NCBI GenBank assembly: GCA_943737045.1
Contig: CALSFV010000046.1
Location: forward strand, 496,001-560,000
DNA from: Parapristionchus giblindavisi
Taxonomy: Eukaryota > Nematoda > Chromadorea > Rhabditida > Diplogasteridae
Direction: 5' to 3'
DNA length: 64,000 nt
The notes beneath the pieces are model-generated. The model had not been told where the DNA came from. It did not search any database and saw only the letters and a program-made list of their open reading frames with translations. Position numbers and translations under genes: made by a program. Below are positions 28,707 through 38,778 of the stretch, in pieces; position 1 is the first letter of the stretch, and every line of letters begins with the position of its first letter.

Positions 28707-29906
28707 TTAATTGCTCCACGAGGACGTTCTTGATTCTTGTGGGGACGAGAACAAGTATTGGCCTCCACAACAGCCCACATTGAGTAGTTGAGCAGATTCA
28801 AGTTCAGTGAGCAGGACGGACAATCTGAGGTGCTGTCGAAGGCTTATATCGTGTCCATACACCACTTCTGGACAATCTTGCCTTGTGGGCAGGGGTAGAA
28901 TTCTGCTGGTGCCACCACTGATTGTTTTCAAGTACCTCTAGGACCACGTGAGAAGCATTTCTCGTTTATTTTTACGCCTGGATCTACGAAGACAAGGGGA
29001 GTCTTGCCGCAAGAGCACACGGTAGGCAAAAACATGGCCTATTCGGGATGAGCGGTTCGGTTTAGCTCACGAATTAAGCTGATCGGTTTGCTGGGAATTC
29101 AATGTAAGTACACTACCATTTTGGCGGTTGTGGGCCTACTCAATCGTGAAAAACTACTCGTCAAAGAAGGCTGTCACCAAGCGCTCGCCGATGTGCGTGC
29201 GCGCCAGCAGCTCTTTATAGTTCATGAACCGTGCTCGTCTATTGTTTTCAGATAGAATGACGGTTTTTTCTCATGTGATTTGGGGTGACTCCGAGAGAGC
29301 ATCTGACGGTGTTTCACATTGATCTAACACATATCCCGTTCTCCCTGAACATTTTTCTCATGGTCTTCCGAGGATTCCCTTTTATCCGCTATGTGTCCAT
29401 TATCGTGTTCTTCCTGATAAGGAAGGTGCGTTTCCTGGGTGTTACATCATGGTCAGCAGTGGTACTAAGTTGGTTGTACTGTTTTATTGTCGCAGAAACT
29501 AATCTATTGTACGTCTTGAGCCGCCGAACGGAGTCCATTTGATGCACTCACTGCTCATGCAGTGTAACAGTCGCACCCCGCATCAGATGAGGTTTCACCA
29601 TTTCCCTAAAAATCAATAAAATGGAACCAAACCACGATTTTTGATACGATAAATAGTTGCACTTGAAAAAATAAAATGTCTCGAGCGCGAACCATGCACT
29701 ACAAAATTTCTGGCAGACTCAGAAAGTGAGTCTTCGTAATTCTTGATCACCCTGTATTTCAATCTTTCGACAAAAAAAATCATCAAAAGAAAACTGCTTC
29801 AAAGGGGATCGAACTCGTGGCAATCAAAAGTGAACGTGGCATGCTGCTCCAATTTGAGCTCATTAAAAAAATTAACATAATTGAATGTGAAATTAATAAA
29901 AATCGC

Positions 29907-29911
29907 AAAAA
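29907..29911 (-). terminator. Pol III terminator of tRNA-Asn
   Basis: A run of five T on the minus strand begins six bases after the 3' end of the tRNA, the usual RNA polymerase III stop. Confidence 0.6.
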
Positions 29912-29916
29912 TTTAA

Positions 29917-29988
29917 GCTCCCGGGTGGGTTCGAACCACCGACCTTTCGGTTAACAGCCGAACGCGCTGCCGATTGCGCCACGGAAGC
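29917..29988 (-). tRNA. tRNA-Asn (anticodon GTT)
   Basis: Read on the minus strand, the 72 bases fold fully as a cloverleaf. The acceptor is GCTTCCG with CGGGAGC, including one T-G pair. The D stem is GCGC/GCGC, the anticodon stem TTCGG/CCGAA with loop CTGTTAA, and the T stem GGTGG/CCACC with loop TTCGAAC. The anticodon GTT lies at 29953-29955, so it reads asparagine codons. Box A (TGGCGCAATCGG) and box B (GGTTCGAAC) are intact. There is no intron and CCA is not encoded, as expected in a eukaryote. It sits 163 bp outside the mariner element, apparently an intact gene among transposon debris. Confidence 0.95.
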
Positions 29989-30910
29989 GGAGAATCTAAT
30001 ACCATTTCTTTTCTATAAGTGGAATATTGTAGTGTCGACAAATCGAGAGAGCCAGAGCGAATATTTTCAAATCAGCTTGGAGTATGGCTTTAACTTATAT
30101 GTATGAAATATGCCGTGTATTAGTTAATTCGTATACGATTTAAAGCGAGTCTGCCAAGCAAGTCAAGTTGAGGTCATATAACTTATCTGATGGCTTCGAC
30201 ATCATAAACATAAGTGAAAAAAATTTGAAAAAAATCTGAACGAATTATACAGTGATCTGTAGTGCGTGATCTATACACTTCCTAGTTTTATCGGCTTCAG
30301 CTGTACATGATCTATGCATATCGGAACGATTTATTGTATCTTTTGTTCCAAAAAAAACATCTAAACGTTTCAAAAAAAATTTTTTTTAACTTTACATTGT
30401 CTAGTTAGCCTAAATTAAATGATATTGAAGAGAAATTTTTGAATGGCAGTCTCCCTTTAAAAGATATGTACCAAAGAAACATTTGTTTTCGGTGCTTCCC
30501 CATTCTGGAACTGCCATGATAGAACTGGAAATTGTGGAACTGAACATTTGGAACATCAATGTTCTGGAACTGGACATTATGGAAAAGTAATATTTTGATG
30601 TTTTCTGTTTTTTTTTCGTGGAAACCGAAAATTCACCCGGGAATCCAGAATGTCCGTTTCCAGAATGCACACATCCATCCGCAGAATGGCCTGTGAATGA
30701 TGGTGTTCCAGAACGGCATTCGAACGAAAAATTCTTTGCGTTACCGTGTTGATCATATTTCGAACGAGCGTATGCGTGGCATGCGAGAATGAAAGATTTT
30801 GTGAGGGAGGCGGGAAAGCGGAAATGGATGTGGGACGAGAGACTTTCGAAATCGTGCTATAATCGATGGTGTCTTAAAGTGCTCGAATGGACTCTTACTT
30901 AAAGCCGGCT
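29989..30910. other. Non-coding stretch, weak GGAACTG-type repeats
   Basis: No gene recognised. From 30490 to 30720 the words TGGAACTG, GGAACATT and GGAAATTG recur in a loose pattern, like the degenerate GGAACC/TGGTTCC words in the foldback at 32505-34144. Open frames here are short and carry no domain. Confidence 0.4.
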
Positions 30911-31062
30911 AACAATTTAACAATTTAACAAACAATTTAACAACGATTTAAACAAATAACAATTTAACAATTTAACAAACAATTTAACAACGATTTAAAC
31001 AAATAACAATTTAACAATTTAACAATCTAACAATTTAACAACGGCTAACAGGCTAACAAACA
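30911..31062. repeat. AT-rich tandem repeat (AACAATTTAAC words)
   Basis: Short words AACAATTTAAC and AACGATTTAAAC repeat in tandem, with a larger unit of about 48 bp present twice in full (30911 and about 30958) and then in fragments. Simple-sequence expansion; no gene. Confidence 0.8.
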
Positions 31063-31065
31063 ATA

Positions 31066-31222
31066 AGAGATGGAGAGATGACTTCTTCAAGATTGCTGGT
31101 TTTCAATTCATGCAAATTGCAAGACATGATCCGGCTCTCTGGAGAATCCTAATGGCGACCCAGCTGAACTAATAACCCAATATGCTGATAAAGTAGTTGA
31201 GATGCAAAAAAATTTAAAGTAA
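31066..31222 (+). pseudogene. Scrap resembling the C-terminus of a non-LTR retrotransposon ORF
   Basis: The plus-strand translation gives RWRDDFFKIAGFQFMQIARH followed by DPALW, then a shift into another frame that runs to TAA at 31220-31222. The pattern W-x-DD...AG...MQ-x-A-R-x...LW resembles the tail of many worm non-LTR polymerase proteins. Only about 50 residues remain and no reverse transcriptase motif lies upstream; the preceding sequence is the simple repeat. The identification is by motif shape only. Confidence 0.35.
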
Positions 31223-31518
31223 ATTAGTACACATTTTCGGACAAGTGTAATCTACCTTTCATTCGTTTTCTCATTAATAAAAAAATTCATTTACTGTTTT
31301 TTTTTAAAATTTATTGTTGTATGTGAGTGTGATATACCATTACATTATTCTATTCTAATGTTTCATAGAGTGTATATGCATATTATTTTTTATACAAAAT
31401 TGAAATTGCGAAATTCTCCAATTCTGTTCTCAATTATTATATTACGATATGATAACACATGAACGATACAATCGAAAATTCGTGGAATATAGATAAAATA
31501 ATGTAATGAGGACGCAGA

Positions 31519-31560
31519 ATATTGATAAATAACTGATAACGAAGAGGAGATGATAGTTTG
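31519..31560 (+). promoter_or_regulatory. Paired GATA sites upstream of protease-like gene 1
   Basis: TTGATAA (31522-31528) and ACTGATAA (31532-31539) precede GAGGAGATGAT. The same block, TGATAA then ACTGATAACG then AGAGGAGATGAT, stands upstream of the sister gene at about 36553-36585. ACTGATAA is the extended site known for intestinal GATA factors (ELT-2/ELT-7) in C. elegans. It lies about 600 bp before the ATG here. Intestinal expression is an inference from this conserved pair. Confidence 0.55.
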
Positions 31561-32022
31561 ATCTGCGATGATTGACTCGTCTGTTACCAAACAAAGGAAA
31601 GACAACAATGCACATTATCTTCTTATATGAATTATAGTGGGAGAAATTAAGAAATCGTACACATTTATCAAGCACTAAACCATTTTGGAGAGAATGGTTG
31701 CCACTAACCGACTGATTAGTCTGGCGTCCGCACAATATCTTGCACATTATCTTCATTGGATGAAATAAATAAACGAAATAGTGCAAGAAATGATGAGAGT
31801 GATTGCACTATCACATGAGCAAAATGTCAAATGAGTAAATATGTCCATTGGCTTGCAATTCAGGAATTGATATGACTAGAGAATATTGTATGAGTAATGT
31901 TATCTCCAAGATAGTCACGATTATTCCTATGACTCACAGGAAAATTAGCTATTAATCTATCCAAAAATGTTAGCTCTGGCTAATAATCACAAATTTATCA
32001 TAGCTTATGACTAACTCGTCTG

Positions 32023-32028
32023 TTATCA
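32023..32028 (-). promoter_or_regulatory. Proximal GATA site of gene 1
   Basis: TTATCA (TGATAA on the minus strand) sits in the block CTGTTATCAAGC, which is kept at 36722-36733 before gene 2. It lies 115 bp before the ATG. Confidence 0.5.
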
Positions 32029-32142
32029 AGCATCATAAAAAGCACATACACTCATTCACTCTCATGCCATCGTTAAGTGTGTATTGAACTTGAACCTTTT
32101 AAAATATATTTTCTTTTGAATTTTAATAACTTTAAATTCAAG

Positions 32143-35100
32143 ATGAGACTTCTCATTCTCATCTTTCTGGCTCTAGTTGCCTACAGTACTGCACAGTCGT
32201 AAGTCTTTTTAAATATATTTAAAAAATTCTTTAATTTACCCTTCACTTTTATGTATCAACATTGATATTATTGCTGCACTTTAATTCATTTTCGTTAAGT
32301 TGAAGATCATATTTTATTTATGAAAAAAACATAATATAATTATAGTTGTGGTACAACACCTATCGCTCCTAACATCTACGTGGGAACATCTAATGCTGTT
32401 GTCGGTGGAGGAACAGTCAACGCATATTCATGGCCATGGAACGTGGCTATATGTACATATGGTAGAGTTAATCAAAAGGATCGTTAAAGTGGTAGTAAAT
32501 GAAGGGTGGGCATACACTTTGTAACTTAAAAATCGGAACTCTATCCTTTGAAACTGGCAAATTGGAAACGAAAAAATGGAACTGTTGAATTGTCACCAGC
32601 ACATTTGCAAACACAGTTATGTAAATGCACGCATTGGAACTAACAAGGAGTCTCTTTCAGCTTAAGGTGGCGAAAAGTGACGATTTATAGCTCATTTGAA
32701 AGCCCTTTCTCTGTAGAATAAGAATGTATGTTTAAAAAATCCGAAACGGCTCTGTACATGGATTTAAAAAAATCCAAAGTTTGAGCAATTTCTGCCTTGA
32801 AATTTCTGGGTAATGGCAGTTGAATTCCCGTACAATGATGGGCTACTTCTCTGCGCTACCTCTCCGAGCTAGTGGTGGCGCAGTGGCAAAGATGTCGCTT
32901 ACAGTTTTTGCACTGCGGGTTCGATCCCTACCGATGCGACATGTTTTGCACGATTTTTACACTTTTCTTTTTATGATCTTTTTTTTTAAATTTAAATGTA
33001 GAGCTAAGCAAATGATTGGAGAGGGAAAGAAAGAAGAGTAGATCAGATTATGGAATTATTGATTGACTTATTCGTTTGTTATTCAAATCTTTGAGTGTTG
33101 TTCTTTGTTTCATCGAGATTTCTGAAATACGTTGAATCTTTCAATCAACACTGACAAACTTTCAGAGATATTGGATGCATGGATATCAGTAAGCATATTG
33201 GGAAATTTTTAAAAAAGATCATAAAAAGACACATATAAAAATCGTGCAAAACATGTCGCATCGGTAGGGATCGAACCCGCAGCGCAAAAATTGTAAGCGA
33301 CATCTTTGCCACTGCGCCACCACTAGCTCGGAGAGGTAGCGCAGAGAAGTAGCCCATCATTGTACGGGAATTCAACTGCCATTACACAGGAATTTCAAGG
33401 CAGAAATTGCTCAAACTTTGGATTTTTTTAAATCCATGTACAGAGCCGTTTCGGATTTTTTAAACATACATTCTTATTCTACAGAGAAAGGGCTTTCAAA
33501 TGAGCTATAAATCGTCACTTTTCGCCACCTTAAGCTGAAAGAGACTCCTTGTAAGTATAAGGAACTCTAAATTTGATTTTTATTTGTAACCAGGAATTTA
33601 GAACCAGAAATTTGGAACCAAGAATTTGGAAACCATCTTTTTGGGAAACTAAAATGATTATCCACCGTCGCGCAAACAGCGCGAATATTTATCTTTGAGT
33701 AATCAAATTTACATGTTTAAATTAGCATGTGCCCTTTCGTTAGAGAGCAGAGGCTCGTCTCATTCTGTTGCTTTCTGTCGAATAAAATGACTGGAAGTGC
33801 GAAGACAAAGTCGTTACTTGTATTTCTATTGTAAAGTATTGCCTTCAAGTTCTTGGTTCCAAATACCTGGTTCCAAATATGCCGTTTCCAAATCATTGAT
33901 TCCCAATTCCTGGTTCTAAATTCCTGGTTATATATTCCTGGTTACAAATTTTTGGTTACAAATTTTTGGTTACAAATTTTTGGTTACAAATTGCAGGTTC
34001 CAAATTTGCGTATTCAAATTTAGAGTTCCTTATAGTCAGTTCCAATACATTCATTTACATAACTATGTTTGCAAATGTGCTGTTCCAAAGAAAAAGGTTC
34101 AAATTTGTGGATTCAAAATTTAAGTTACAATGTGTATGCCCACCAAATGAAGTTAATATTGGATCGTTCTATGTTAATTTTAATCTTCGGATCACATTCG
34201 CTAGAGAGAATTTCACCAGAACGTAGTGTAATAAACATAACAGCACGGGTATTTAAAGCCGTAACCCTTCCTTGTAAATCACAAATGTTTAGAGAACGAA
34301 TTTTAATTAAAAGCCGTCATAACTCAGCTCTATGTCCATCCTAATATATTAGTTATTTTCTATCAATTCAGATTGGTTTGGCAACTGTAACTTCCAATTC
34401 GGAGGCTCAATAATCGGCCCATCTTGGATTCTTACTTCAGGTTAGTTTGATTTTTTTTCAAATTTATCGATCGATGATATATGTTTTTTTCAGCGAGTTA
34501 TCTCCACGATAGCAGCGAAAAGATCGGTGATTATCGAGTTCAATCGGGAGTCTTTGACGAATCAAACAAGTAAGATACTACCACCGTCAATCGTGTCCAT
34601 GATTTGGTCCTATAAAATTACCCCATAATTAGTTCTATCAAAGCTAGTTTTCTTGTCAGCGATCACGCTGGAACTTATTTTTGCATATAATCTCCACCAC
34701 CTATACGGCATAATTTCCCCTCTTATAAGACAGTATTAGCAAGCCATCAATTGAATATAAGTTGTGCTTTCACATAATTACACAAAGGGAATTTTCTCCC
34801 TTCCCACTTTCTTACCGTTGTTAAGTTATGGGCATGTGAGGGGCGCATCTATGCTAGTTATTACAATATAATATTGACTATGTTGACAGACTAAAGTAAC
34901 TAAAACGTGTATTATTGTTTAAGGAAAGAAGGTACCGAACAAGTGGTTCAACTCGCCAGTATCATCATTCATCCACAATATGATGGATCCCATTATGATA
35001 TCGCCCTTATTCAGGTACAATTTTCGTCTGTCAAAAAAAAACAAGAACGCAACCGTAATTACGTTATATTTTCAAATTATAATAGGGATCGAAGCTGTTT

Positions 35101-36027
35101 TAGTTACCTAACAAGTGAATTAAGATTACTTATACGAAATATTCTTAAATTGGATGTGCGAAACACTACACTGAATTACAGCTCGCCTCTCCTCTTCGAT
35201 TCGATCAATTCACTCAACCCGTTTGTCTTCCTTCGTACGACTATGATCAAATCCAACCTGGACAGTATGCTTGGTTCACTGGATGGGGATACACTAAGGG
35301 TTGGTTAATCATACTTCGTTCTCCTTATAACATTTTTCGTCAAGTTTTCGAGGTGGAGGGAGGGTCAAAGAGGCATTATCAATTCATCAACCATGAATCC
35401 CCTTCCAGATTATCAGTTCGGAAGCCCTACAAAGCAGCTTCAACAGGCCAATCTTTACATTGACCCAATCAGCGTCTGCGCTAACACTTATCAAGACTCT
35501 ATTTGGGTGAGTTATCATCTTAAATTCCTTTAATATGACGGAATCTAATTATTGATAATATCAGGCACATTATCAACTAAGTGTTGATAATGTGCCTGAT
35601 ATTATCAATAATTTGAATATTTTCTTCAGGATTCTCAAATGTGTGTAGGAAACCCGCAGAAGACTACATGCAACGTAAGAACTAACTGACAATGAGTATT
35701 CTGAAATAGTGCGACATCCGGGAACCAGGAAATGGGTGTATCTTGGGAAACAACATTTTCAATAGTATTTTCAGTACGATCTTGGTAGTCCACTGGTTCA
35801 GCAGCCCAGACAGAACGGCAATTGGTACCAGTACGGAATCGCATCATACCGTGCGAAGAACTGCGATGCCGCTGGTAAGTAACTGGTTAACATTTGTGGT
35901 TAACCATTGGTAAAATTTCGGGATAACTGGGTAACTAGTTAATCGTTTTCCATTTACAGCCGTCTTCACTCGTGTTTCTCCATACTGTAGTTGGATCAGT
36001 TCTCAGACCGGAGTCAACTGCATTTAA
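32143..36027 (+). CDS. Secreted trypsin-fold protein lacking catalytic His and Ser (gene 1)
   Basis: Ten exons give 278 residues: 32143-32198, 32346-32461, 34372-34440, 34494-34569, 34924-35014, 35182-35299, 35409-35506, 35630-35674, 35775-35874, 35960-36027. All introns are GT-AG and all phases agree. A signal peptide (MRLLILIFLALVAYSTAQS) is followed by the S1 peptidase fold: VVGGGTVNAYSWPWNV (the IVGG start), WILTSAS, HYDIALI, GWGY, YDLGSPLV and FTRVSPYCSWI. The usual TAAHC reads TSASY and GDSGGP reads YDLGSP, so His57 and Ser195 are gone while Asp102 and Asp194 remain. The residue before VVGG is Ala, so trypsin-like activation cleavage is unlikely. I infer a non-catalytic protease homologue secreted by the gut. 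Intron 2 is stretched by a foldback element. The frame is intact, so this is not a pseudogene. Confidence 0.85.
32869..32940 (+). repeat. tRNA-derived SINE-like unit, plus copy
   Basis: Box A TGGCGCAGTGG (32876-32886) and box B GGTTCGATCCC (32918-32928) both fit the RNA polymerase III internal promoter and are 31 bp apart, as in tRNA genes. The stretch ends CTACCGATGCGAC. It does not close into a full cloverleaf, so it is read as a tRNA-derived short interspersed element, not a working tRNA. Confidence 0.65.
33255..33326 (-). repeat. tRNA-derived SINE-like unit, minus copy
   Basis: Reverse-complement copy of the unit at 32869-32940. Box B is at 33267-33277 and box A at 33309-33319, both intact. 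The two copies point towards each other, so polymerase III transcripts would converge across the 250-bp centre of the inverted repeat. Confidence 0.65.
35547..35613. repeat. Perfect 31-bp hairpin in intron 7 of gene 1
   Basis: Arms 35547-35577 and 35583-35613 are perfect complements around the 5-base loop TAAGT. The right arm (CCTGATATTATCAATAATTTG) matches the end of intron 7 in the sister gene, which has CCTGATATTATC.CTAATTTG once only. The left arm is therefore a new inverted copy made in gene 1. It fills half of a 123-bp intron. Confidence 0.9.
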
Positions 36028-36112
36028 ATCGATAAATTCGTTATATTTACATCGGTTTTTTAAACACGAAACAATTTTTACGTTATTAAAAACTTTGTGT
36101 CATCCATCTTTC

Positions 36113-36118
36113 AATAAA
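36113..36118 (+). promoter_or_regulatory. Poly(A) signal of gene 1
   Basis: AATAAA 86 bp after the stop codon. The comparable spot in gene 2 (about 41540) reads AATAGG, but gene 2 has another AATAAA at 41495-41500. Confidence 0.55.
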
Positions 36119-36550
36119 AGAGAGAAAAAGAAGATATTTTATGTAATACTCCACGAAAACTTAAAGTATTCTATCAAACTTTGGCTACCCCATCTCTCGT
36201 TAAACAGAACACACGATGATCTGTTCTATATATCAGAATAAACTACTGACTTTTATAGAAATTATCTCACTTGCTTCGCCTCATTCCATAATTTTATTGA
36301 TTTTCACTTTCACCTCTCTGTTTATCGTTAAAGATGAAAAAACTGTTATAATATTTTTACATTAACAGGAATAATCACACCACATGTTCATTGGAAGTCA
36401 ATGGTCTATTAAACTAATTGTTATTTGCTTATTAATTTCATAAAACGAAAGGTGGCACAGGCGTCTTTAGACAGGGCGATCGGGCGGGACTGTGAATATA
36501 GTCGTAAAATTTGTGGAATAATCAATACAACAATGCAATTACGACAGGAA
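36119..36550. other. Intergenic stretch between the two protease-like genes
   Basis: No gene seen. It holds the 3' end of gene 1 and then sequence leading into the conserved upstream block of gene 2. Confidence 0.5.
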
Positions 36551-36590
36551 ATGTTGATAACTGATAACGGAGAGGAGATGATGGTTTGAT
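36550..36590 (+). promoter_or_regulatory. Paired GATA sites upstream of protease-like gene 2
   Basis: GTTGATAA and ACTGATAACG (36560-36567 is ACTGATAA), followed by AGAGGAGATGATGG and a third TGATAA, match the block before gene 1. A proximal TTATCA is at 36724-36729. Together with the shared CATTCACTCTCATTCCATCG just before the ATG, this shows that the tandem duplication carried the promoter along. Confidence 0.55.
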
Positions 36591-36881
36591 AAGTAACGAA
36601 ATAGTAAAAGAAATGAAGAAACCGCTCAGCGATTGTACTAAATTTTGCTGATAATATATCGAAACATGTACACCGTGGATAATAATCACAAGTCTATGAA
36701 TATATGACTACATATCTCTTCTGTTATCAAGCTTCTCCTTCAACCTCGTACAAGGTTTGATTCATAAAACGACACATTGTCTCATTCACTCTCATTCCAT
36801 CGTTAAGTGTGTCTTGCCCTTGACCTTGTTAAATATATCTAACATTTTCTTTAATTTTAATAATGTTGTTTAAATTTGTAG

Positions 36882-38727
36882 ATGAAACTTCTCATTATCA
36901 TCTCTCTCGCACTAGTTGCTTACAGTACTGCACAGTCGTAGTAAGTTTTTTTTGCTTGTTTTTTAAATATATTCAAAAGTTCTATAATTCACCCTTCACT
37001 GTCATATTTCACGTATGATATTTATTATTCGTTAACAACTGTAGATCTTTTCTCATTATTGAAACAACATAATACAATTGTAGTTGTGGTACAACACCTT
37101 ACCGCCCCAACCTATACGTGGGAACGTCCAATGCTGTTGTCGGTGGAGGAACTGCTAATCCATATTCATGGCCATGGAATGTGGCCATCTGTACCTATGG
37201 TAGAGTAAATCAAATTAATATTGGATCGTAAAAAGTTCTATTCTACGATAGTATGAATATTTCGGGTCAACATTCCAGTGACCATAAGGTAGTGTATCTA
37301 ATATTGTAGAACACAGCATTCTTAATTTAATGTATTATGTTAACAAACCTGAAGGGAACGATGCTAATTATTAGTGCAATTTACATACAAAATCAAGATT
37401 TTATCCGTACATATTTATTAATTAATGACATTCCAGATTGGTTCAACCACTGTAACTTCCAATTCGGAGGATCAGTAATCGGCTCAATGTGGATTCTTAC
37501 TTCCGGTTAGATTGTGTTTTTTAAATGTTATCAATTGATAATATTTTTCCAGCGAGTTATGTCCACGATAGCAAAGAAAAAATCGGTGACTATCGAGTTC
37601 AGTCGGGAGTCTTTGACGAATCAAACAAGTAAGAGAAATACATAGTTAATATACAATACAGTAGCTTCCCCCCTCTTTAAAATGCGATCCCCGGGGCATC
37701 CCCCGGATGCCCTGTCTATATCCACGAATTATTACGCGGTAAAATTGAATAATAGGCGTTGTATCACTACATTTCTGAATTATTTTATCGCGAAAAGTCG
37801 TGAAATCCCATAAATTAAGTAGCCTAAGAAAAAAATATGTAAACAATTTTTACTTGCTGAATCATCTTTATGATGTATGATAAATGAAATATTTATTTTT
37901 GCGAATGCCGCGCAAAAAATTTCAAAAATTCCGCGATATAATAGTTCAGAAAAGGAGTAAAACAACAGAGACAATTCTGACACTTGAAATTCAATTTTCA
38001 CGCCATAAAAGGGGATAGGAGGGATTCCTCGCAAGTTGGCATTTCAAGGAGAATCTGATGTAGATGCTGTACTGTAAATGATATTGACTATGTACTGACC
38101 ATGAGGTAAACTAAATTTACTCAATTATGTACGTTGTTATTATTAAAGGAAAGAGGGCGCCGAGCAAATGATTGAGGTTGAGAGCATCATTATTCATCCG
38201 CAATATGATGGATTTCATAATGACATCGCCCTTATTAAGGTATAGTTATAATATGTTATTAAAAGATTCAATCACCTAAGTGAATTGAGTTTAGTTCCCC
38301 TTTGATTGTTTTTTTTTGTAATTTTATGAAATATTCTTTTCTTTGTTGCGCAATGATTACTAAACTCATTTATAGCTCTCCTCTCCTCTTCGGTTGGACC
38401 AATACACTCAACCCGTATGTCTTCCTTCGTACGATAGCGATCAGATCCAACCTGGACAGTATGCTTGGTTCACTGGATGGGGATACATCCAAGGCTGGTT
38501 AACCATTTCAAACCAAAAACATATTTGAACATTTCATCATCGTTAAAAGAGTTTTGTCAAGACGTAGGATCAAATGCGTATTTGATATTCAATTAACAAC
38601 TGATTCACTTGTAGATTATCAGTTCGGAAGCCCCACAAAGGAGCTTCATCAGGCAAAACTTGTCATTGACAAAACTAGCGTGTGCAATAACTATGGCTCT
38701 ACCAGAGTGAGTTCATATTTAAAACTC

Positions 38728-38778
<51 letters not shown>

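Larger units (their letters stand above)
26380..29560 (-). pseudogene. Mariner transposase pseudogene, split by insertion
   Basis: The minus-strand translation shows the family in pieces across all three frames. A basic stretch RIKGNPRKTMRKM near 29350-29400 matches the DNA-binding region of mariner transposases. GKTPLVFVDPGVKINEK near 28960-29010 matches the block between the first two catalytic acids. LNLNLLNYSMWAVVEA near 28760-28800 matches the block normally written SPDLNPLDYSIWS. The C-terminal end is left of the insertion, with LLKAAIKVKGGLFEK near 26410-26455 (usual form RLRAxIxAKGGHxE). Stops and frameshifts are numerous, and the last conserved Asp in the DLNPLD block reads Asn. This is a dead DDE transposase; the three partial domains fall in the right order only if the palindrome is removed. 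Confidence 0.82.
26288..29754 (-). mobile_element. Tc1/mariner-type transposon, decayed, with nested palindrome
   Basis: The ends are 26-bp perfect inverted repeats, 26288-26313 and 29729-29754, beginning CAGGGTGATCAAGAATTACG. Each is flanked by TA (26286-26287 and 29755-29756), the target duplication typical of Tc1/mariner elements. The inside carries broken transposase sequence on the minus strand. The 3.47-kb length is far above the usual 1.3 kb because a 2.2-kb palindrome is inserted in the transposase. Taking out 26500-28706 plus one TTAA leaves about 1.26 kb, a normal mariner size. It has not moved recently in an autonomous way, since the reading frame is full of stops and shifts. Confidence 0.88.
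32656..33548. repeat. Nested inverted repeat carrying two tRNA-derived SINE-like copies
   Basis: From CTTTCAGCTTAAGGTGGCG (about 32656) the sequence is repeated in reverse complement ending near 33548, with arms of about 320 bp around a 250-bp unlike centre. The arms are nearly identical, differing for example at GGGTAATGG/TGTAATGG. Each arm holds one copy of the tRNA-like unit annotated separately. A transcript of the host intron would fold into a long hairpin. Confidence 0.85.
32505..34144. mobile_element. Foldback element with 8-bp target duplication, in intron 2 of gene 1
   Basis: The left end GGTGGGCATACACTTTGTAA at 32505 is mirrored at the right end (complement GGTGGGCATACACATTGTAA ending at 34144). 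AAATGAAG stands just outside on both sides (32497-32504 and 34145-34152). The outer arms run about 150 bp, with GTTATGTAAATGCACGCATTGGAACT matched by a diverged complement near 34040-34075. Loose TGGTTACAAATTT repeats lie at 33840-34020. An 8-bp duplication is typical of hAT-type transposition. There is no transposase, so it moved using another element's enzyme. Intron 2 of sister gene 2 (237 bp) lacks it and serves as the empty site. Confidence 0.82.

Noticed and set aside
26471..28783. Identical frames (MHFSIFYFMKHMWAG) on both strands
   Set aside because: Same sequence in the two arms of the 2.2-kb palindrome; stops soon, no domain.
32820..33375. 73-76-codon frames starting MNSRTMMGYFSALPL on both strands
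   Set aside because: They lie over the tRNA-derived units in the inverted repeat; duplicated by symmetry, not coding.
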